Source: JACMLD01 sp047602295 (GTDB lineage: Bacteria > Bacteroidota > Bacteroidia > Chitinophagales > Chitinophagaceae). Taken from it: a stretch of DNA of 64,000 bases. Shown piece by piece: positions 8,919-17,585 of the stretch. The DNA is taken from NCBI GenBank assembly GCA_047602295.1, contig JASGHP010000001.1, positions 3,534,001 to 3,598,000 on the forward strand, given 5' to 3'. Made by a program: the position numbers and the translations under genes. The notes under the pieces are model-generated. The model was not told the DNA's origin and did not search any database. It saw only the letters and a list, made by a program, of their open reading frames with translations. Position 1 is the first letter of the stretch; every line of letters starts with the position of its first letter.

Positions 8919-8980
8919 TTCGGAGTTCATATAATAAAGATGAATCGCCGAATCAACCAATCAACTAATCAACCATCTCG
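8876..8980. repeat. Word tracts around the rhamnosidase stop and the DUF1080 start
   Basis: Bases 8876-8930 repeat AGTTC(G/T)(G/T)AGTTC words and span the stop codon at 8916-8918. Bases 8946-8976 repeat AATCAACC/AATCAACT words and end a few bases before the ATG at 8985. The first word recurs at 12717-12795. Confidence 0.75.
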
Positions 8981-8984
8981 CAAT

Positions 8985-9659
8985 ATGAAAAAATATCTTT
9001 TAAAAACGATTGTAGCATTGATTGTCTTTGCAAACAGTATCAATGCCCAAACCAAAAGCTTGTTTAACGGAAAAGATTTAACTGGCTGGCATGTAGATGT
9101 GCCGGAAATGGATACCAACAAGCTGGCTAAAAATCCTTTTATCATCCGCGATGGTATGCTGGTGAGCATGGGTGTTCCCAACGGGCATTTAATTACGGAT
9201 GCTGTCTATCATGATTATCGTTTGCAGGTGGAATACCGTTTTGCCAACAAGCCCGGCAACTGCGGCGTATTGGTGCATGCTTCCACGCCACGTGCATTGT
9301 ATAAAATGTTTCCAAAATCAATAGAATGCCAGATGATGTCTGACCAGGCCGGCGATTTCTGGTGCATCGTAGAAGATATTACCGTGCCCGATATGGAAAA
9401 ACGAAGAGGCCCCAAAAAAGATTGGGGCATTACAGAAGGCAAAGGCCGGCGCATCATCAACCTTACAGATGGATTTGAAAAACCATTGGGCCAATGGAAT
9501 ACTATGGTAATTGAATGCAAAGGAAACACCATTAAAGTTTGGGTAAACAATGACTTGGTAAACGATGGCTATAACTGCACCGCATCAAAAGGAAATATTG
9601 CCTTGCAGGCAGAAGGAGCGGAAGTTGAGTTTAGGAAAGTGGAGATGACGAAGTTGTAA
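8985..9659 (+). CDS. DUF1080 protein (3-keto-disaccharide hydrolase type)
   Basis: About 224 residues. I start it at ATG 8985, which opens a clear signal peptide (MKKYLLKTIVALIVFANSINA); the upstream ATG at 8940 would add residues encoded by a spacer word tract. The rest is one concanavalin-like beta-sandwich of the DUF1080 family, with the usual opening SLFNGKDLTGWHV and the GVLVHAS, ECQMMSDQAGDFW and WNTMVIECKGNTIKVWVNN segments. Family members bind or hydrolyse glycans, and some cleave 3-keto-glycosides. A second member is at 23002. It is 66 bases downstream of the GH78 gene and probably acts on the same material in the periplasm. Confidence 0.85.
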   Translation: MKKYLLKTIVALIVFANSINAQTKSLFNGKDLTGWHVDVPEMDTNKLAKNPFIIRDGMLVSMGVPNGHLITDAVYHDYRLQVEYRFANKPGNCGVLVHASTPRALYKMFPKSIECQMMSDQAGDFWCIVEDITVPDMEKRRGPKKDWGITEGKGRRIINLTDGFEKPLGQWNTMVIECKGNTIKVWVNNDLVNDGYNCTASKGNIALQAEGAEVEFRKVEMTKL

Positions 9660-9911
9660 TTGGGAATTAGCAATTAATAATTAGTAATTAATAATTGGGC
9701 AGCGTAAGGTTTGGAAAAGTCTGTGTCTTTTCTATCAAAGCAAACGAAATCCTTCAGTCCTTTAATCCTTTAATCAAGGTCGAAATCCTTAAATCTCTTA
9801 ATCCTTTAATCATGGTTCAGACCATCAAAGCAAACGAATCCTTCAATCTTTCAATCCTTTAATCAAGGTTCATACACTTGCGGCTTGCAGCTAATAGCTA
9901 GCAGCTATTAG
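9657..9911. repeat. Spacer with three word tracts
   Basis: From the DUF1080 stop codon (9657) a TAATTAGTAATTAATAATTGG tract runs to 9700. Bases 9738-9872 hold AATCCTTTAATC words with GGTTCAGAC ends, as in the larger repeats at 17288-17513. Bases 9883-9911 are AGCTGCTAGC words that begin at the stop codon of the minus-strand gene 9908-10708. No gene fits in this convergent spacer. Confidence 0.75.
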
Positions 9912-10708
9912 AACCGTATTCCCGCACCGGTTAAAAAATGAATGGATGAAAGTGTTTGTGATCTTGTAATAGGCGGAGGGATAACCACTGTGCCACCGGT
10001 AAATGAAAAAGTAGGATTCCAATTACTAGATCCGTTTCCGGGATATAAAAACTCTGGCCTGCAGGCATAATAAGAAAGATTGAATAGGAGAAAACAATTG
10101 CCCGGTAAATTATATTCAGTATTAACAGTGGCCTGGTAACAAAACGCTGTTTTAAGAGAGCGGCTGGGCATGGTTGCAGACCCCGCATAGTAACCAGTAC
10201 CGGCATTGAAATCACTTGGACCGTAGCTATAACTATAACCGGGTTGAATCACCTTGCATACACCGGCTTCCAATTGCGGCGTGATAAACCATTTATTTTT
10301 CTTGCCGGTAGCAAATGAATAAAAAGCACCCACCATTGCCGAATATATTCTCCAGGCATCTGTTTTTACAGTTACACTATAGTTATCACCCAAATTTTTC
10401 TTGATGTTATCTTTTATAGCATCATTGTCTTCTACAAAAACTGAATTACTTACCGCAAAGGATGCTCCAAAGCCATTTATAATTTTGTACCTGATTGATA
10501 GCTTTCCCGCAATACCCAACAGCGTATTGCCCGAACTATCTGTGGAAGAATTGGTGGGTTTATGACCAAAAGCACCAACAGGAAGCGCATTGCCAATGGT
10601 AAAGCTGGCAGAGAATCTTTGTTCTTTGTGTTGTTGGGCGTTGGTACTATAGCTAAATGTTAATAGTAAGAGGCAAAAACCGAGATAGCCAAACTTCATA
10701 AAATTCAT
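9908..10708 (-). CDS. Predicted outer-membrane beta-barrel protein
   Basis: About 266 residues with a signal peptide (MNFMKFGYLGFCLLLLTFSYSTNA, cleaved before QQ). ATG 10708 or 10699 are both possible starts. The mature part alternates polar and aromatic residues in strand-like blocks (for example FSASFTIGN, GASFAVSNSVF, SIHFLTGAGIRF) and ends in Phe, the usual barrel signature recognised by the Bam machinery. No specific family or substrate is recognised. Low-complexity tracts bound the gene on both sides. Confidence 0.7.
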   Translation of the reverse strand: MNFMKFGYLGFCLLLLTFSYSTNAQQHKEQRFSASFTIGNALPVGAFGHKPTNSSTDSSGNTLLGIAGKLSIRYKIINGFGASFAVSNSVFVEDNDAIKDNIKKNLGDNYSVTVKTDAWRIYSAMVGAFYSFATGKKNKWFITPQLEAGVCKVIQPGYSYSYGPSDFNAGTGYYAGSATMPSRSLKTAFCYQATVNTEYNLPGNCFLLFNLSYYACRPEFLYPGNGSSNWNPTFSFTGGTVVIPPPITRSQTLSSIHFLTGAGIRF

Positions 10709-10717
10709 ATTGAGGAT

Positions 10718-11024
10718 AAACAAGTTGTAAGTGGTAAGTAATAAGTGGTAAGTCCTTTTTGTGTTGAATAAACTAAGTTAGTTAGAATATATGCCAATTA
10801 CATCTTATTTACAGATTAAATCCATTTCACTTATCTCAAGCATCAAATGCTTTCCATCGGAGACACAACAATTGAATAGGGATTCAAACAGGATACTAAT
10901 GCTGAGAAAAGCTATATTGTACAAGTGTGCGACGCAAGAATGCTCCTCAAAGAACCAATGTTGGCTTCATAAAGCGGCCCCTCTTAAAACCTACAACTTA
11001 AAACTTATAACTTACAACTTACTA
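10718..11024. repeat. Spacer bounded by inverted AAGTTGTAAGT tracts
   Basis: Bases 10718-10757 repeat AAGT(T/G)GTAAGT words and lie just upstream of the minus-strand barrel gene. Bases 10985-11024 carry the reverse complement and begin exactly at the stop codon of the methyltransferase gene. The inner about 225 bases hold no supported gene. The two tracts could pair into a long imperfect hairpin. The word recurs at 52374-52407. Confidence 0.75.
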
Positions 11025-12692
11025 CTTCTCGACAAACTTCTGCCAGAGTATAAAATCCTGTTTGTACCAATGATTGGGTATAGTAGCTATTTGCGTATAA
11101 CCTGCTTCTGATAATATATGTATGGCAGCCTGGTTGGTAGTTCGGCAATCGCACCAGATTTTATGGCATTTGCGTATAGTTATGGTCTCTTCCAGCTTTT
11201 GTAATAATTTTTTGGTGATGCCTTTGCCGCGATTGTCTTCAGTTACGCCAAACCATTCCAGCCAGATAGTATAATCATCAAAACGGCTTACACAAAAACC
11301 GGCAATCTGTTTATCTGTCTCAGCAATGATTACAGCATACGGATCTTCTTTTATTTTATCCGCCAGGGAGTTTGCGCTGTACCGTTCGGTTTCATGTTGT
11401 TTGGCCAGCTCGTTGTAGTAAGGTATGGCGTTAATCAAAGCCTCCATTGCTTTCGACAATGCATTTGCATCTGGTTCTGTTGCTAATCTTAACACTGTTT
11501 TATCTTCAACAGCATCTTGTTGCTTTGTTACTTTTTTACTACCACTGTAAAGTTCATATTCCAGCAGGCGGCAATCAATAGTGCTATTGTAAAATTCAAT
11601 GCGGCGTGATGCTTTTAAGCCAATCTTTTTTGCAAGGTCAAGATTGCCGGTAAATATATATCCATAATAGCCGCCGCAAGATTTCTTCATAAAGTCGCCA
11701 ATGCGGGCATAGGTATCTTCCAATGCTGCAACAGTGCCTAAACGTTCTCCGTATTCAGGGTTAAACATTACCACACCACCGCCTGTGTCTGTTGGAACAG
11801 TTGTTTCTGCAAAATCGCACACTTTAAATTCAATCATATCTGCTACACCGGCTGCTACTGCATTCTTTCGGGCATTTTCAATTGCCTGCTCACTATAATC
11901 AGTAGCAATAATGCGTGGCTTGGGATTGTCTTTGATCTGCAGCTCCAGCAATGCATCCTGCTGACGATACACTTCTTCATCATATCCCTTCAGGTGCATA
12001 AAAGCATAATTGTCCCTGAATAAACCCGGCTTCCTATTGGTAGCAATCATAGCGGCTTCTATAGCCAATGTGCCTGAGCCGCACATAGGATTTATGAAAG
12101 GCTGCACACGGTTCCATTTCGTAGCATAAATAACCGCAGATGCAAGCGCTTCCAGCATGGGTGCCTGCCCGGGTATCTTGCGGTAACCATGTCTTGCCAG
12201 TGAGTGACCAGATGTATCAATGAATATTTCTGCTTCGTCTTCTTTCCAGAAAAGATGTATTACGGCGCCACTCAATTCTGCACCGGTAGATGGCCTTGCG
12301 CCTCTTTTAGTGCGCAAACGGTCTGCAATGGCATCTTTTACCCGCAGGTTGGCAAACATGCTGTTGTTGATGGTATCATTCTGCACATTGCTGGTAACGG
12401 AGAAATAACCGCCTTCTGGTAAAATGTTTTCCCATTCAAAACGGGATAGGTGACGATATACTTCATCTGCGTTGGATGCTTTAAACCTGCCCAGGCTATA
12501 CAATACCTGGCTGGCGCAACGCAACTGGCAATTCAACAATATGCAATCATTGATTGTACCGCGCAAATGCACACCGGTAACAAAGCTGTTGGCAGCTGTT
12601 ATGCCAAGGGTTTCTAATTCCTGCACCAGCCAGGGTGTAATGCGTTTATGACTGGTAATAGTAATATCGCCGGGGGTTGTAAACAAACTCAT
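11022..12692 (-). CDS. THUMP-domain RNA methyltransferase fused to a GNAT acetyltransferase
   Basis: 556 residues. Residues about 1-385 form a THUMP plus class I SAM-dependent methyltransferase of the RlmL/TrmN (23S rRNA or tRNA guanine-N2) type: THUMP at about 50-160, SAM-binding NPMCGSGTLAIEAA at 201-214, acidic TDYSEQAIENA at about 264-274, and catalytic NPEYGERLG at 311-319 (usual form NPPYGER). Stand-alone members end near 390. Here about 165 further residues form a complete GNAT domain with acetyl-CoA motif VTEDNRGKGITKKLL at about 490 and a C-terminal AIHILSEAGYTQIA. The frame is unbroken, so it is a true fusion or a stable one in this lineage. Its substrate is unknown. Confidence 0.9.
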   Translation of the reverse strand: MSLFTTPGDITITSHKRITPWLVQELETLGITAANSFVTGVHLRGTINDCILLNCQLRCASQVLYSLGRFKASNADEVYRHLSRFEWENILPEGGYFSVTSNVQNDTINNSMFANLRVKDAIADRLRTKRGARPSTGAELSGAVIHLFWKEDEAEIFIDTSGHSLARHGYRKIPGQAPMLEALASAVIYATKWNRVQPFINPMCGSGTLAIEAAMIATNRKPGLFRDNYAFMHLKGYDEEVYRQQDALLELQIKDNPKPRIIATDYSEQAIENARKNAVAAGVADMIEFKVCDFAETTVPTDTGGGVVMFNPEYGERLGTVAALEDTYARIGDFMKKSCGGYYGYIFTGNLDLAKKIGLKASRRIEFYNSTIDCRLLEYELYSGSKKVTKQQDAVEDKTVLRLATEPDANALSKAMEALINAIPYYNELAKQHETERYSANSLADKIKEDPYAVIIAETDKQIAGFCVSRFDDYTIWLEWFGVTEDNRGKGITKKLLQKLEETITIRKCHKIWCDCRTTNQAAIHILSEAGYTQIATIPNHWYKQDFILWQKFVEK

Positions 12693-12929
12693 ACAAAATA
12701 AAGATAGCAGAAAAAGTTCTTTAGTTCGTAGTTCTTTAGTTCATAGTTCGGGGGTTCGTAGGAGTTCGAAGTTATTTAGTTCGGGGTTCGAGGCTATTCC
12801 GAGCTACAAGAAAAAAGCTGCAAGCTACAAGCTAACAGCTTTCCTCGCTATAGACTTGCAGCTTGCAGCTAATAACTTGTCGCTTTCTTCGCAAACGGCT
12901 CGTAGCTCGAAGCTAGCAGCTCACAGCTA
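12693..12929. repeat. Spacer filled by AGTTCGT and AGCTGCAAGCT tracts
   Basis: Bases 12717-12795 repeat AGTTCTTTAGTTCGTAGTTC-like words. Bases 12803-12929 repeat AGCTGCAAGCTACAAGC words in both orientations, so the part around 12806-12895 can fold back on itself. The second tract begins at the stop codon of the gene at 12927-13655. No gene is seen. Confidence 0.75.
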
Positions 12930-13655
12930 TTTCTTATGCCTCATATTATGCATCATCGCAAATGGCCTGCAGGTAAGCACAACGCCTGCATAAATCTGGC
13001 TCAGCTTGTCTGTGGGTGCATTGGCCAATGATTGATCCTGGCTGCTTCTCCATGCATGATCTTTAAAACTGCCGGTATACATTGCCTGCAAACCAATAGA
13101 ACAGGCATATTTAGCCGATGTGGCTGCAATCCCAAATCCTGCACGGTAGTTAAAAAATCCATTTACAAAATCCAGCGACCTGATATTATTCTGAAGTGTA
13201 GGCGATGCAATTACATCATCAAAATTAGTTGTTGAAATATCTCTGTAAAAACGTGCCTGGTAGCGTTGATATCCCAAACCAATCAGTGGGAATAGGGCAA
13301 TCTTTTCACTTTTGAGGAAATCATACCCGATATCTGCACCCACACCCAGGTAGCGGATGGTGCTGCTTCTTTTATCGCGGTCGCCACTCATGCTGCTGCC
13401 GCCCATTATATTTATCTGGGAAATAAACTGGTGGTTTTCTTTAAACCAGCCCAACTGCAATACGCCGGTAGCATTTCTAACTTCTTTGTATTGGGGAAAA
13501 TTAGCAATGCGGCCATTCAATCCATCAAACTTTTGAAAGCTGATACCCGCCGCTCTTGATATCTCCGGCATCATTTCCGTTTTCGACATTTGATTGTCTT
13601 GTGCATAAGTGCATAAACCTATACTTAATAATGCAAGCAATAATAGTGATTTCAT
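12927..13655 (-). CDS. Predicted outer-membrane beta-barrel protein
   Basis: 242 residues with an N-terminal signal peptide (MKSLLLLALLSIGLCTYAQD). The mature part shows alternating strand patterns such as GVLQLGWFKENHQFISQINIMG, LGVGADIGYDFL and FPLIGLGYQRYQARFY, typical of small outer-membrane barrels. Family not recognised. It is followed on the same strand, after a repeat-filled spacer, by the methyltransferase-GNAT gene. Confidence 0.65.
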   Translation of the reverse strand: MKSLLLLALLSIGLCTYAQDNQMSKTEMMPEISRAAGISFQKFDGLNGRIANFPQYKEVRNATGVLQLGWFKENHQFISQINIMGGSSMSGDRDKRSSTIRYLGVGADIGYDFLKSEKIALFPLIGLGYQRYQARFYRDISTTNFDDVIASPTLQNNIRSLDFVNGFFNYRAGFGIAATSAKYACSIGLQAMYTGSFKDHAWRSSQDQSLANAPTDKLSQIYAGVVLTCRPFAMMHNMRHKK

Positions 13656-13769
13656 GTGCTGGTAGTTTTTATAATGATGATGATGAATAAATCCCCTAAT
13701 AGTAACAGATACGGAAATAATATTAATGGGGATGCTTTTTGAGAGTTTAAATATCGTGCCACGATTGTG

Positions 13770-13950
13770 AGTAATTAGTAATTAGTAATTAGCAATTAAT
13801 AATTTTAAAACCCTGATTCGCAGCCGGAGGAAAAATTTCTCGCCCCTAAAGACGCAACACACCTTCGCCGCCAAATTCCCAATTCCTACACAACAACTTC
13901 CAACCTCAGCGACCCCAATTATTAATTACTAATTATTAATTATTAATTCG
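13770..13950. repeat. Spacer with inverted TAATTAGTAATT tracts
   Basis: Bases 13770-13806 (GTAATTAGTAATTAGC words) and 13916-13950 (their reverse complement) enclose about 110 bases that include TCGCCCCTAAAG, related to the hairpin at 23931-23950. The right tract supplies the stop codon of the SDR gene (13943-13945). Confidence 0.75.
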
Positions 13951-14782
13951 TTTTAGGCGCATCCGCCCCAACAGTCACATCCTCCCAGGCATCATAATCT
14001 TTTGCAAGTTCTGCCAACTTATTTCTTGCACCTTTTAAAGCACCAACGCCCAACAGTAAACGCAATGGAGGGTTAGCAGCTTCTGATACTTTAATAATTG
14101 CTTCTGCAGCTTTTACCGGGTCGCCGGGCTGGTTGCCGCTATAACCGCGTATATTGTCTTTGTTAGCGCCAGCAGTAGCAGCATAATCTTCAATAACAAT
14201 TTTGCTGTTATTAGCAGAACGGCCTGCCCAATCTGTGCGGAAACCACTGGGTGCAACAACCGTTACTTTAATACCCAGCGGCTGTGTTTCTTTTGCCAGT
14301 GCTTCAGAATAACCGGTTACTGCAAACTTGGTGGCGTTGTAAAAACCTACTGCCGGAAATGCTACCAGTCCGCCAACGGAAGAGATATTGATGATATGGC
14401 CACTGCGCTGTTTGCGCATAATGGGCAATATTTCTTTGGTGGTGTTGGCCAGTCCAAAGAAATTTATTTCAAACATGCGCCTTACTTCTGCTTCTTCACT
14501 TTCTTCAATAGCGCCAAAGTATCCAATGCCGGCATTGTTTACCAATACATTTATCTGTTCAAATTTATCCATGGCAGTTTTTACTGCTTCTTTTATTTGG
14601 GCGGGATTGGTTACATCCAGTGGAAGCGCCAGTGAAGTATCCGGGTAAGCTGCTACAATATCTTTTATGTCTGCGGTATTGCGGGCCGTAACTACTGCAC
14701 GGTATCCCAATTTTAATACTTGTTGAGATAATTCCCTGCCAAAACCCGTGGAGCAACCTGTTATAAACCATACTTTACTCAT
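13943..14782 (-). CDS. Classical short-chain dehydrogenase/reductase
   Basis: 279 residues, one Rossmann domain. The cofactor motif TGCSTGFG is at residues 8-15, the structural NNAG motif at about 86-89, a catalytic Ser in NISSVGG at about 138 and the catalytic pair in YNATK at about 152-156. Arg34 (TARN) suggests NADP preference. SDRs of this long-chain form in Bacteroidota act on varied alcohols and ketones; no substrate can be assigned. The last codons and stop come from a TAATTA word tract. Confidence 0.9.
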   Translation of the reverse strand: MSKVWFITGCSTGFGRELSQQVLKLGYRAVVTARNTADIKDIVAAYPDTSLALPLDVTNPAQIKEAVKTAMDKFEQINVLVNNAGIGYFGAIEESEEAEVRRMFEINFFGLANTTKEILPIMRKQRSGHIINISSVGGLVAFPAVGFYNATKFAVTGYSEALAKETQPLGIKVTVVAPSGFRTDWAGRSANNSKIVIEDYAATAGANKDNIRGYSGNQPGDPVKAAEAIIKVSEAANPPLRLLLGVGALKGARNKLAELAKDYDAWEDVTVGADAPKTN

Positions 14783-14861
14783 GAGGCAATTGTTTTTATT
14801 GTTGATGATAAGATTGTTGCTGATATTAACAACAGAACAGCCTGGTACGGAAAAAGTTTAA

Positions 14862-14897
14862 CTAATTAGTAATTAACAATTAATAATTAGTAATTGG
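14862..14897. repeat. TAATTAGTAATT word tract
   Basis: Another member of the tract family seen at 9657, 13770, 13916, 23883 and 37795, ending AATTGGGC as most of them do. Here it lies upstream of the SDR gene and just before the 21-bp array. Confidence 0.75.
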
Positions 14898-14963
14898 GCA
14901 TCCTGTGGGGTGAATCTGCGAAACTTATTTTCGGGAAATGCTTACTGGTTACAGAAATGTGCA

Positions 14964-15197
14964 TGTACTCTTGGGAGTTATTCTTCAACTCCTGGGAAGA
15001 TTGCATTCACTCCTGGGAAGATCGCATTCACTCCTCGGAAGATCACATTTACTCCTGGGAAGATTGCATTCACTCCTCGGAAGATCGCATTCACTCTTAG
15101 AATTTTTTTGTCAACTCCTGGAAAGATCGCATTCAATCTTAGGAATTTTTCTTCAACTCTTCAGAAGAATGCATTCACTCTTAAGAATTTTTCAACT
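14964..15197 (+). repeat. 21-bp tandem array upstream of fibronectin-like gene (locus A)
   Basis: About 11 units of 20-22 bp (central ones exactly 21), built on TTCACTCCTGGGAAGATC plus GCA. The last units decay to AATTTTT-containing versions with 20+22 spacing, keeping the 42-base pair length. Because the period is seven codons and lacks stops, several frames stay open; this need not mean translation. The array ends 189 bases before the fibronectin-like gene at 15387, which it shares with locus B at 54 kb. Confidence 0.9.
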
Positions 15198-15386
15198 ATT
15201 ATATCGGCAATGAAAATTGTTTTTAGTAGCCTGCTAACCGTTTATGCCATCAGCATTTACTATCCTGCTTAGACAATAAACCAACAATTACGTATTTGCT
15301 AATAAAAAAATACCAAAGCTGCAATTTATTTGTGTCTATTACAGTTTTTAACGGCAATCCAAATCTGTTCATAAAAAAAAGAAAAA

Positions 15387-16010
15387 ATGAAAAAAGTTAA
15401 ATTTAAAATTGAGAAAGACTATAAAAGATGCAGCAAAGCATCTCTTGTAAGCAGGGCCTCTGGTGTTTTTGGCAGCATGAAGGGCAATCCATTGTTTCCG
15501 GCACCGCCGCTGGCCCTGGAAACAGTACAGGAAACGACAATCCAATTGGAAGCAAACATAATTGAAGCGCAAAACCGCGACCGTTTAAAGGCTGCACAAA
15601 AAAATGCAGTAGCAATAAAGCTGATAGGTTTGCTGGATCAATTAGCGGCTTATGTAAACAGCGTGGCCAAAGGAGACGAAGTTATTCTGCTGGCATCTGG
15701 TTTTCTAATTGTTACCACGTCGTCTGACACAGAAGAGTTTGGCCCTGTAAAAAACTTTACAGTTGTATTGGGCAAGGTAAGCGGCACTGTAAAAGTAAGC
15801 GTGAAGAGAATAACCGGTGCTACCTCATATCATCTCTGCTACGGAATAGATGATGGAGAAAAAACTGTATGGCTGCATATGGTAAGACCACAATCTAGGT
15901 TTTTGGTTAAAGGCCTGCAACCGGGCAAGACTTATGTTTTTAAAATGCTCGTAAATGGTTCAGGAGATACAGAAATAGAATCAGAAATCATCACCAAAAT
16001 AGTTGCTTAA
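15387..16010 (+). CDS. Fibronectin type III-like small protein (paralogue of 53413-54027)
   Basis: 207 residues, no signal peptide. Residues about 25-115 are helical and start GNPLFPAPPLALE; residues about 128-207 form one FN3-like domain (SYHLCYGI, RFLVKGLQPGKTYVFKMLVNGSGD). It shares its layout and the closing IITKxV with the protein at 53413-54027. Such FN3-type proteins of about 200 residues are common in Bacteroidota, function unknown. The gene has a TTTATTTG box about 55 bases upstream (15325-15332) and a 21-bp array 189 bases upstream; the paralogue has the same arrangement. Confidence 0.75.
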   Translation: MKKVKFKIEKDYKRCSKASLVSRASGVFGSMKGNPLFPAPPLALETVQETTIQLEANIIEAQNRDRLKAAQKNAVAIKLIGLLDQLAAYVNSVAKGDEVILLASGFLIVTTSSDTEEFGPVKNFTVVLGKVSGTVKVSVKRITGATSYHLCYGIDDGEKTVWLHMVRPQSRFLVKGLQPGKTYVFKMLVNGSGDTEIESEIITKIVA

Positions 16011-16040
16011 ACATTCTTATGCCCTTTTGTTTTTCATAGT

Positions 16041-16071
16041 CACACGCCGGTATTCTTGCCGGTGTTTTTTT
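16041..16071 (+). terminator. Terminator of the fibronectin-like gene
   Basis: Stem ACACGCCGGTA/TGCCGGTGT with a small bulge, followed by seven T, 31 bases after the stop codon. Confidence 0.75.
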
Positions 16072-16075
16072 GTGG

Positions 16076-16495
16076 CTATAGCCTTCTATGAAGTGTAAAA
16101 TAAGATCTGTAGAATATTTCAATGTCTTGTTTTGTAGCAGCTTCAGGAAATAAAAAAAGCAAGCTATCGGCAATTTTGTAAGCATCACCTTTAAATAAAG
16201 GCTCTCTTGTATTTACAGTAACCTTCGTTGCTTTATTAAAGTATCTTGAACATAAGATAAGCGTAGTGTCAGTAAGTTTGTAAGTTCCGGAGTCTTTCAA
16301 AAATTTATTGAAATGGTACCATTCAGAGTATAGAAACGTTGAATCAGCATACAAATAAAGAGTAATTGCCGAATACAGACGCCGGCCTCCTTTGTAGATG
16401 CGGACAATCTTTTTATTACTTTCTAAACACTTTGACTCTTGTGCAATTGAACTAGCTACAAGAATAAGAAACAGTAAAGAAATTGAAATTCTCAT
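16076..16495 (-). CDS. Small secreted protein, unknown function
   Basis: About 139 residues from ATG 16495, which begins a signal peptide (MRISISLLFLILVASSIAQ); the frame is open further upstream. The mature part is mixed alpha/beta with LYADSTFLYSEWYHFNKFLKDSGTY followed by KLTDTTLILCSRY, a pattern like lipocalin-type or copper-resistance-like small beta proteins. No family is assigned. Confidence 0.6.
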   Translation of the reverse strand: MRISISLLFLILVASSIAQESKCLESNKKIVRIYKGGRRLYSAITLYLYADSTFLYSEWYHFNKFLKDSGTYKLTDTTLILCSRYFNKATKVTVNTREPLFKGDAYKIADSLLFLFPEAATKQDIEIFYRSYFTLHRRL

Positions 16496-16674
16496 GTCCC
16501 CTTGACTAAACTGTTTCACTATGGTTTAAAAAGGCTGAAAGAATACATTGCTATTCTTAGTGCAATCTTTATGTTCTACCGTCATCATTGTTATCGGATG
16601 CCTCCTAACGTCGGCATGACAAATCGAACGGGGGATCTTGTGACGTCAATTCTTGAGAGACTCACTAGGTATCA

Positions 16675-16731
16675 GCCACTACTCACGACTGACGACTCCC
16701 CACTCACGATAAAACTCACGATAAACTTTTA
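16675..16731. repeat. ACTCACGA word tract at the lipocalin gene stop
   Basis: Repeated ACTCACGAC/CTCACGATAAA words. On the minus strand the tract starts at the stop codon of the gene at 16729-17214 (GTGAGTTTTATCGTGAG). Same word family as 1518-1553 and 23985-24027. Confidence 0.7.
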
Positions 16732-17214
16732 ATCAACCCTTACCAAAACACGCTTCCAGGTTTTGTTATCGCCAATAATTAATGTGTCGCCTTTAAAAGT
16801 AAAAGGTCTTTGCTGGTCTGTATCAATATACCACGACATAGAGCCACCTTTTACATGGTGTGTTACAATTGATTTATTGTAATCAATAGTATAGGTTCCA
16901 AAATAACCCAGTGCATTGTTGTTTATCCAATGTTGCAGGTTGATGTTGTAGTTTTTGGCTGAGTCTTCAGAAATTTTCAATGCTGTTTCAGAACAAATAT
17001 TTAGGTTGACAATACCGCTTTTGGTATAGGTAAAATATCCTTTTGGCTTTTTGCCGTATGGATATTCCCATGATGAGGTTGTTTCATTCCAATCTGCAAA
17101 TTCTAATAATTGCCAGGTACCGGCAAGTTTATTATTGGCTTTTGTTTTCGATTGCCCGAATGAATGAGAAATGATTGACAGTGTAAATAGTAATAAAAGT
17201 TGAAGCCTTGCCAT
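16729..17214 (-). CDS. Lipocalin-like secreted protein
   Basis: 161 residues with a signal peptide (MARLQLLLLFTLSIISHSFGQ). The mature part starts KLAGTWQLLEFADW and continues with GYFTYTKSGIVNLNIC, GYFGTYTIDYNKSIVTHHV and FTFKGDTLIIGDNKTWKRV, the order of strands found in lipocalin-like (DUF4488/Lipocalin_5) proteins. It probably binds a small hydrophobic ligand in the periplasm; this is inference from fold. Confidence 0.75.
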   Translation of the reverse strand: MARLQLLLLFTLSIISHSFGQSKTKANNKLAGTWQLLEFADWNETTSSWEYPYGKKPKGYFTYTKSGIVNLNICSETALKISEDSAKNYNINLQHWINNNALGYFGTYTIDYNKSIVTHHVKGGSMSWYIDTDQQRPFTFKGDTLIIGDNKTWKRVLVRVD

Positions 17215-17287
17215 GTAAGCGATCTTGTTGTAAAGAAATAGAGTGGGACTAAGTTATGAAAACATAAAGTTGCACTTTAAATCCTTT

Positions 17288-17513
17288 TTGTCTGAACCAT
17301 GATTTGCCTGATTAAAGGATTACAGGAGGCTTGCGCTTTAAAATCCTTCAATCCTAAAATCCTTTAATCAAGGTTCAGACAATTTAAATCCCTTTTGTCT
17401 TAACTCCCGACGCGGCATCGGGACAGGCTATGATTTGCCTGATTAAAGGATTACAGGAGGCTTGCACTCTAAAATCCTTCAATCCTGAAATCCTTTAATC
17501 AAGGTTCAGACAA
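17288..17513. repeat. Tandem pair of about 100-bp MITE-like repeats
   Basis: Two adjacent units, 17288-17382 and 17395-17513. Each starts TTGTCT, holds TGATTAAAGGATT, and ends AATCCTTTAATCAAGG plus TTCAGACAA, the inverted complement of its start. The second unit carries an extra CCCGACGCGGCATCGGGACA hairpin of the REP-like family. Related ends occur at 9738-9872. No coding sequence is seen between 17215 and 17585. Confidence 0.75.
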
Positions 17514-17585
17514 TTGCACAAAATATTATTTGCAATAAAAAAACAGTGTTTAATTTGCCGCTTAACAACAATTGCAAAAAAAGTA

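Noticed and set aside
8940..8984. ATG 8940 as start of the DUF1080 gene
   Set aside because: The added residues are read from an AATCAACC word tract; the signal peptide begins at 8985.
14894..15272. Open frames through the 21-bp array as protein genes
   Set aside because: A 21-bp unit without stops keeps all phases open on both strands; three overlapping frames of equal quality exist and none has a proper start or conserved domain.
17514..17585. TTG start for the GH106 gene
   Set aside because: It lies at the end of the MITE-like repeat; ATG 17586 precedes the signal anchor.
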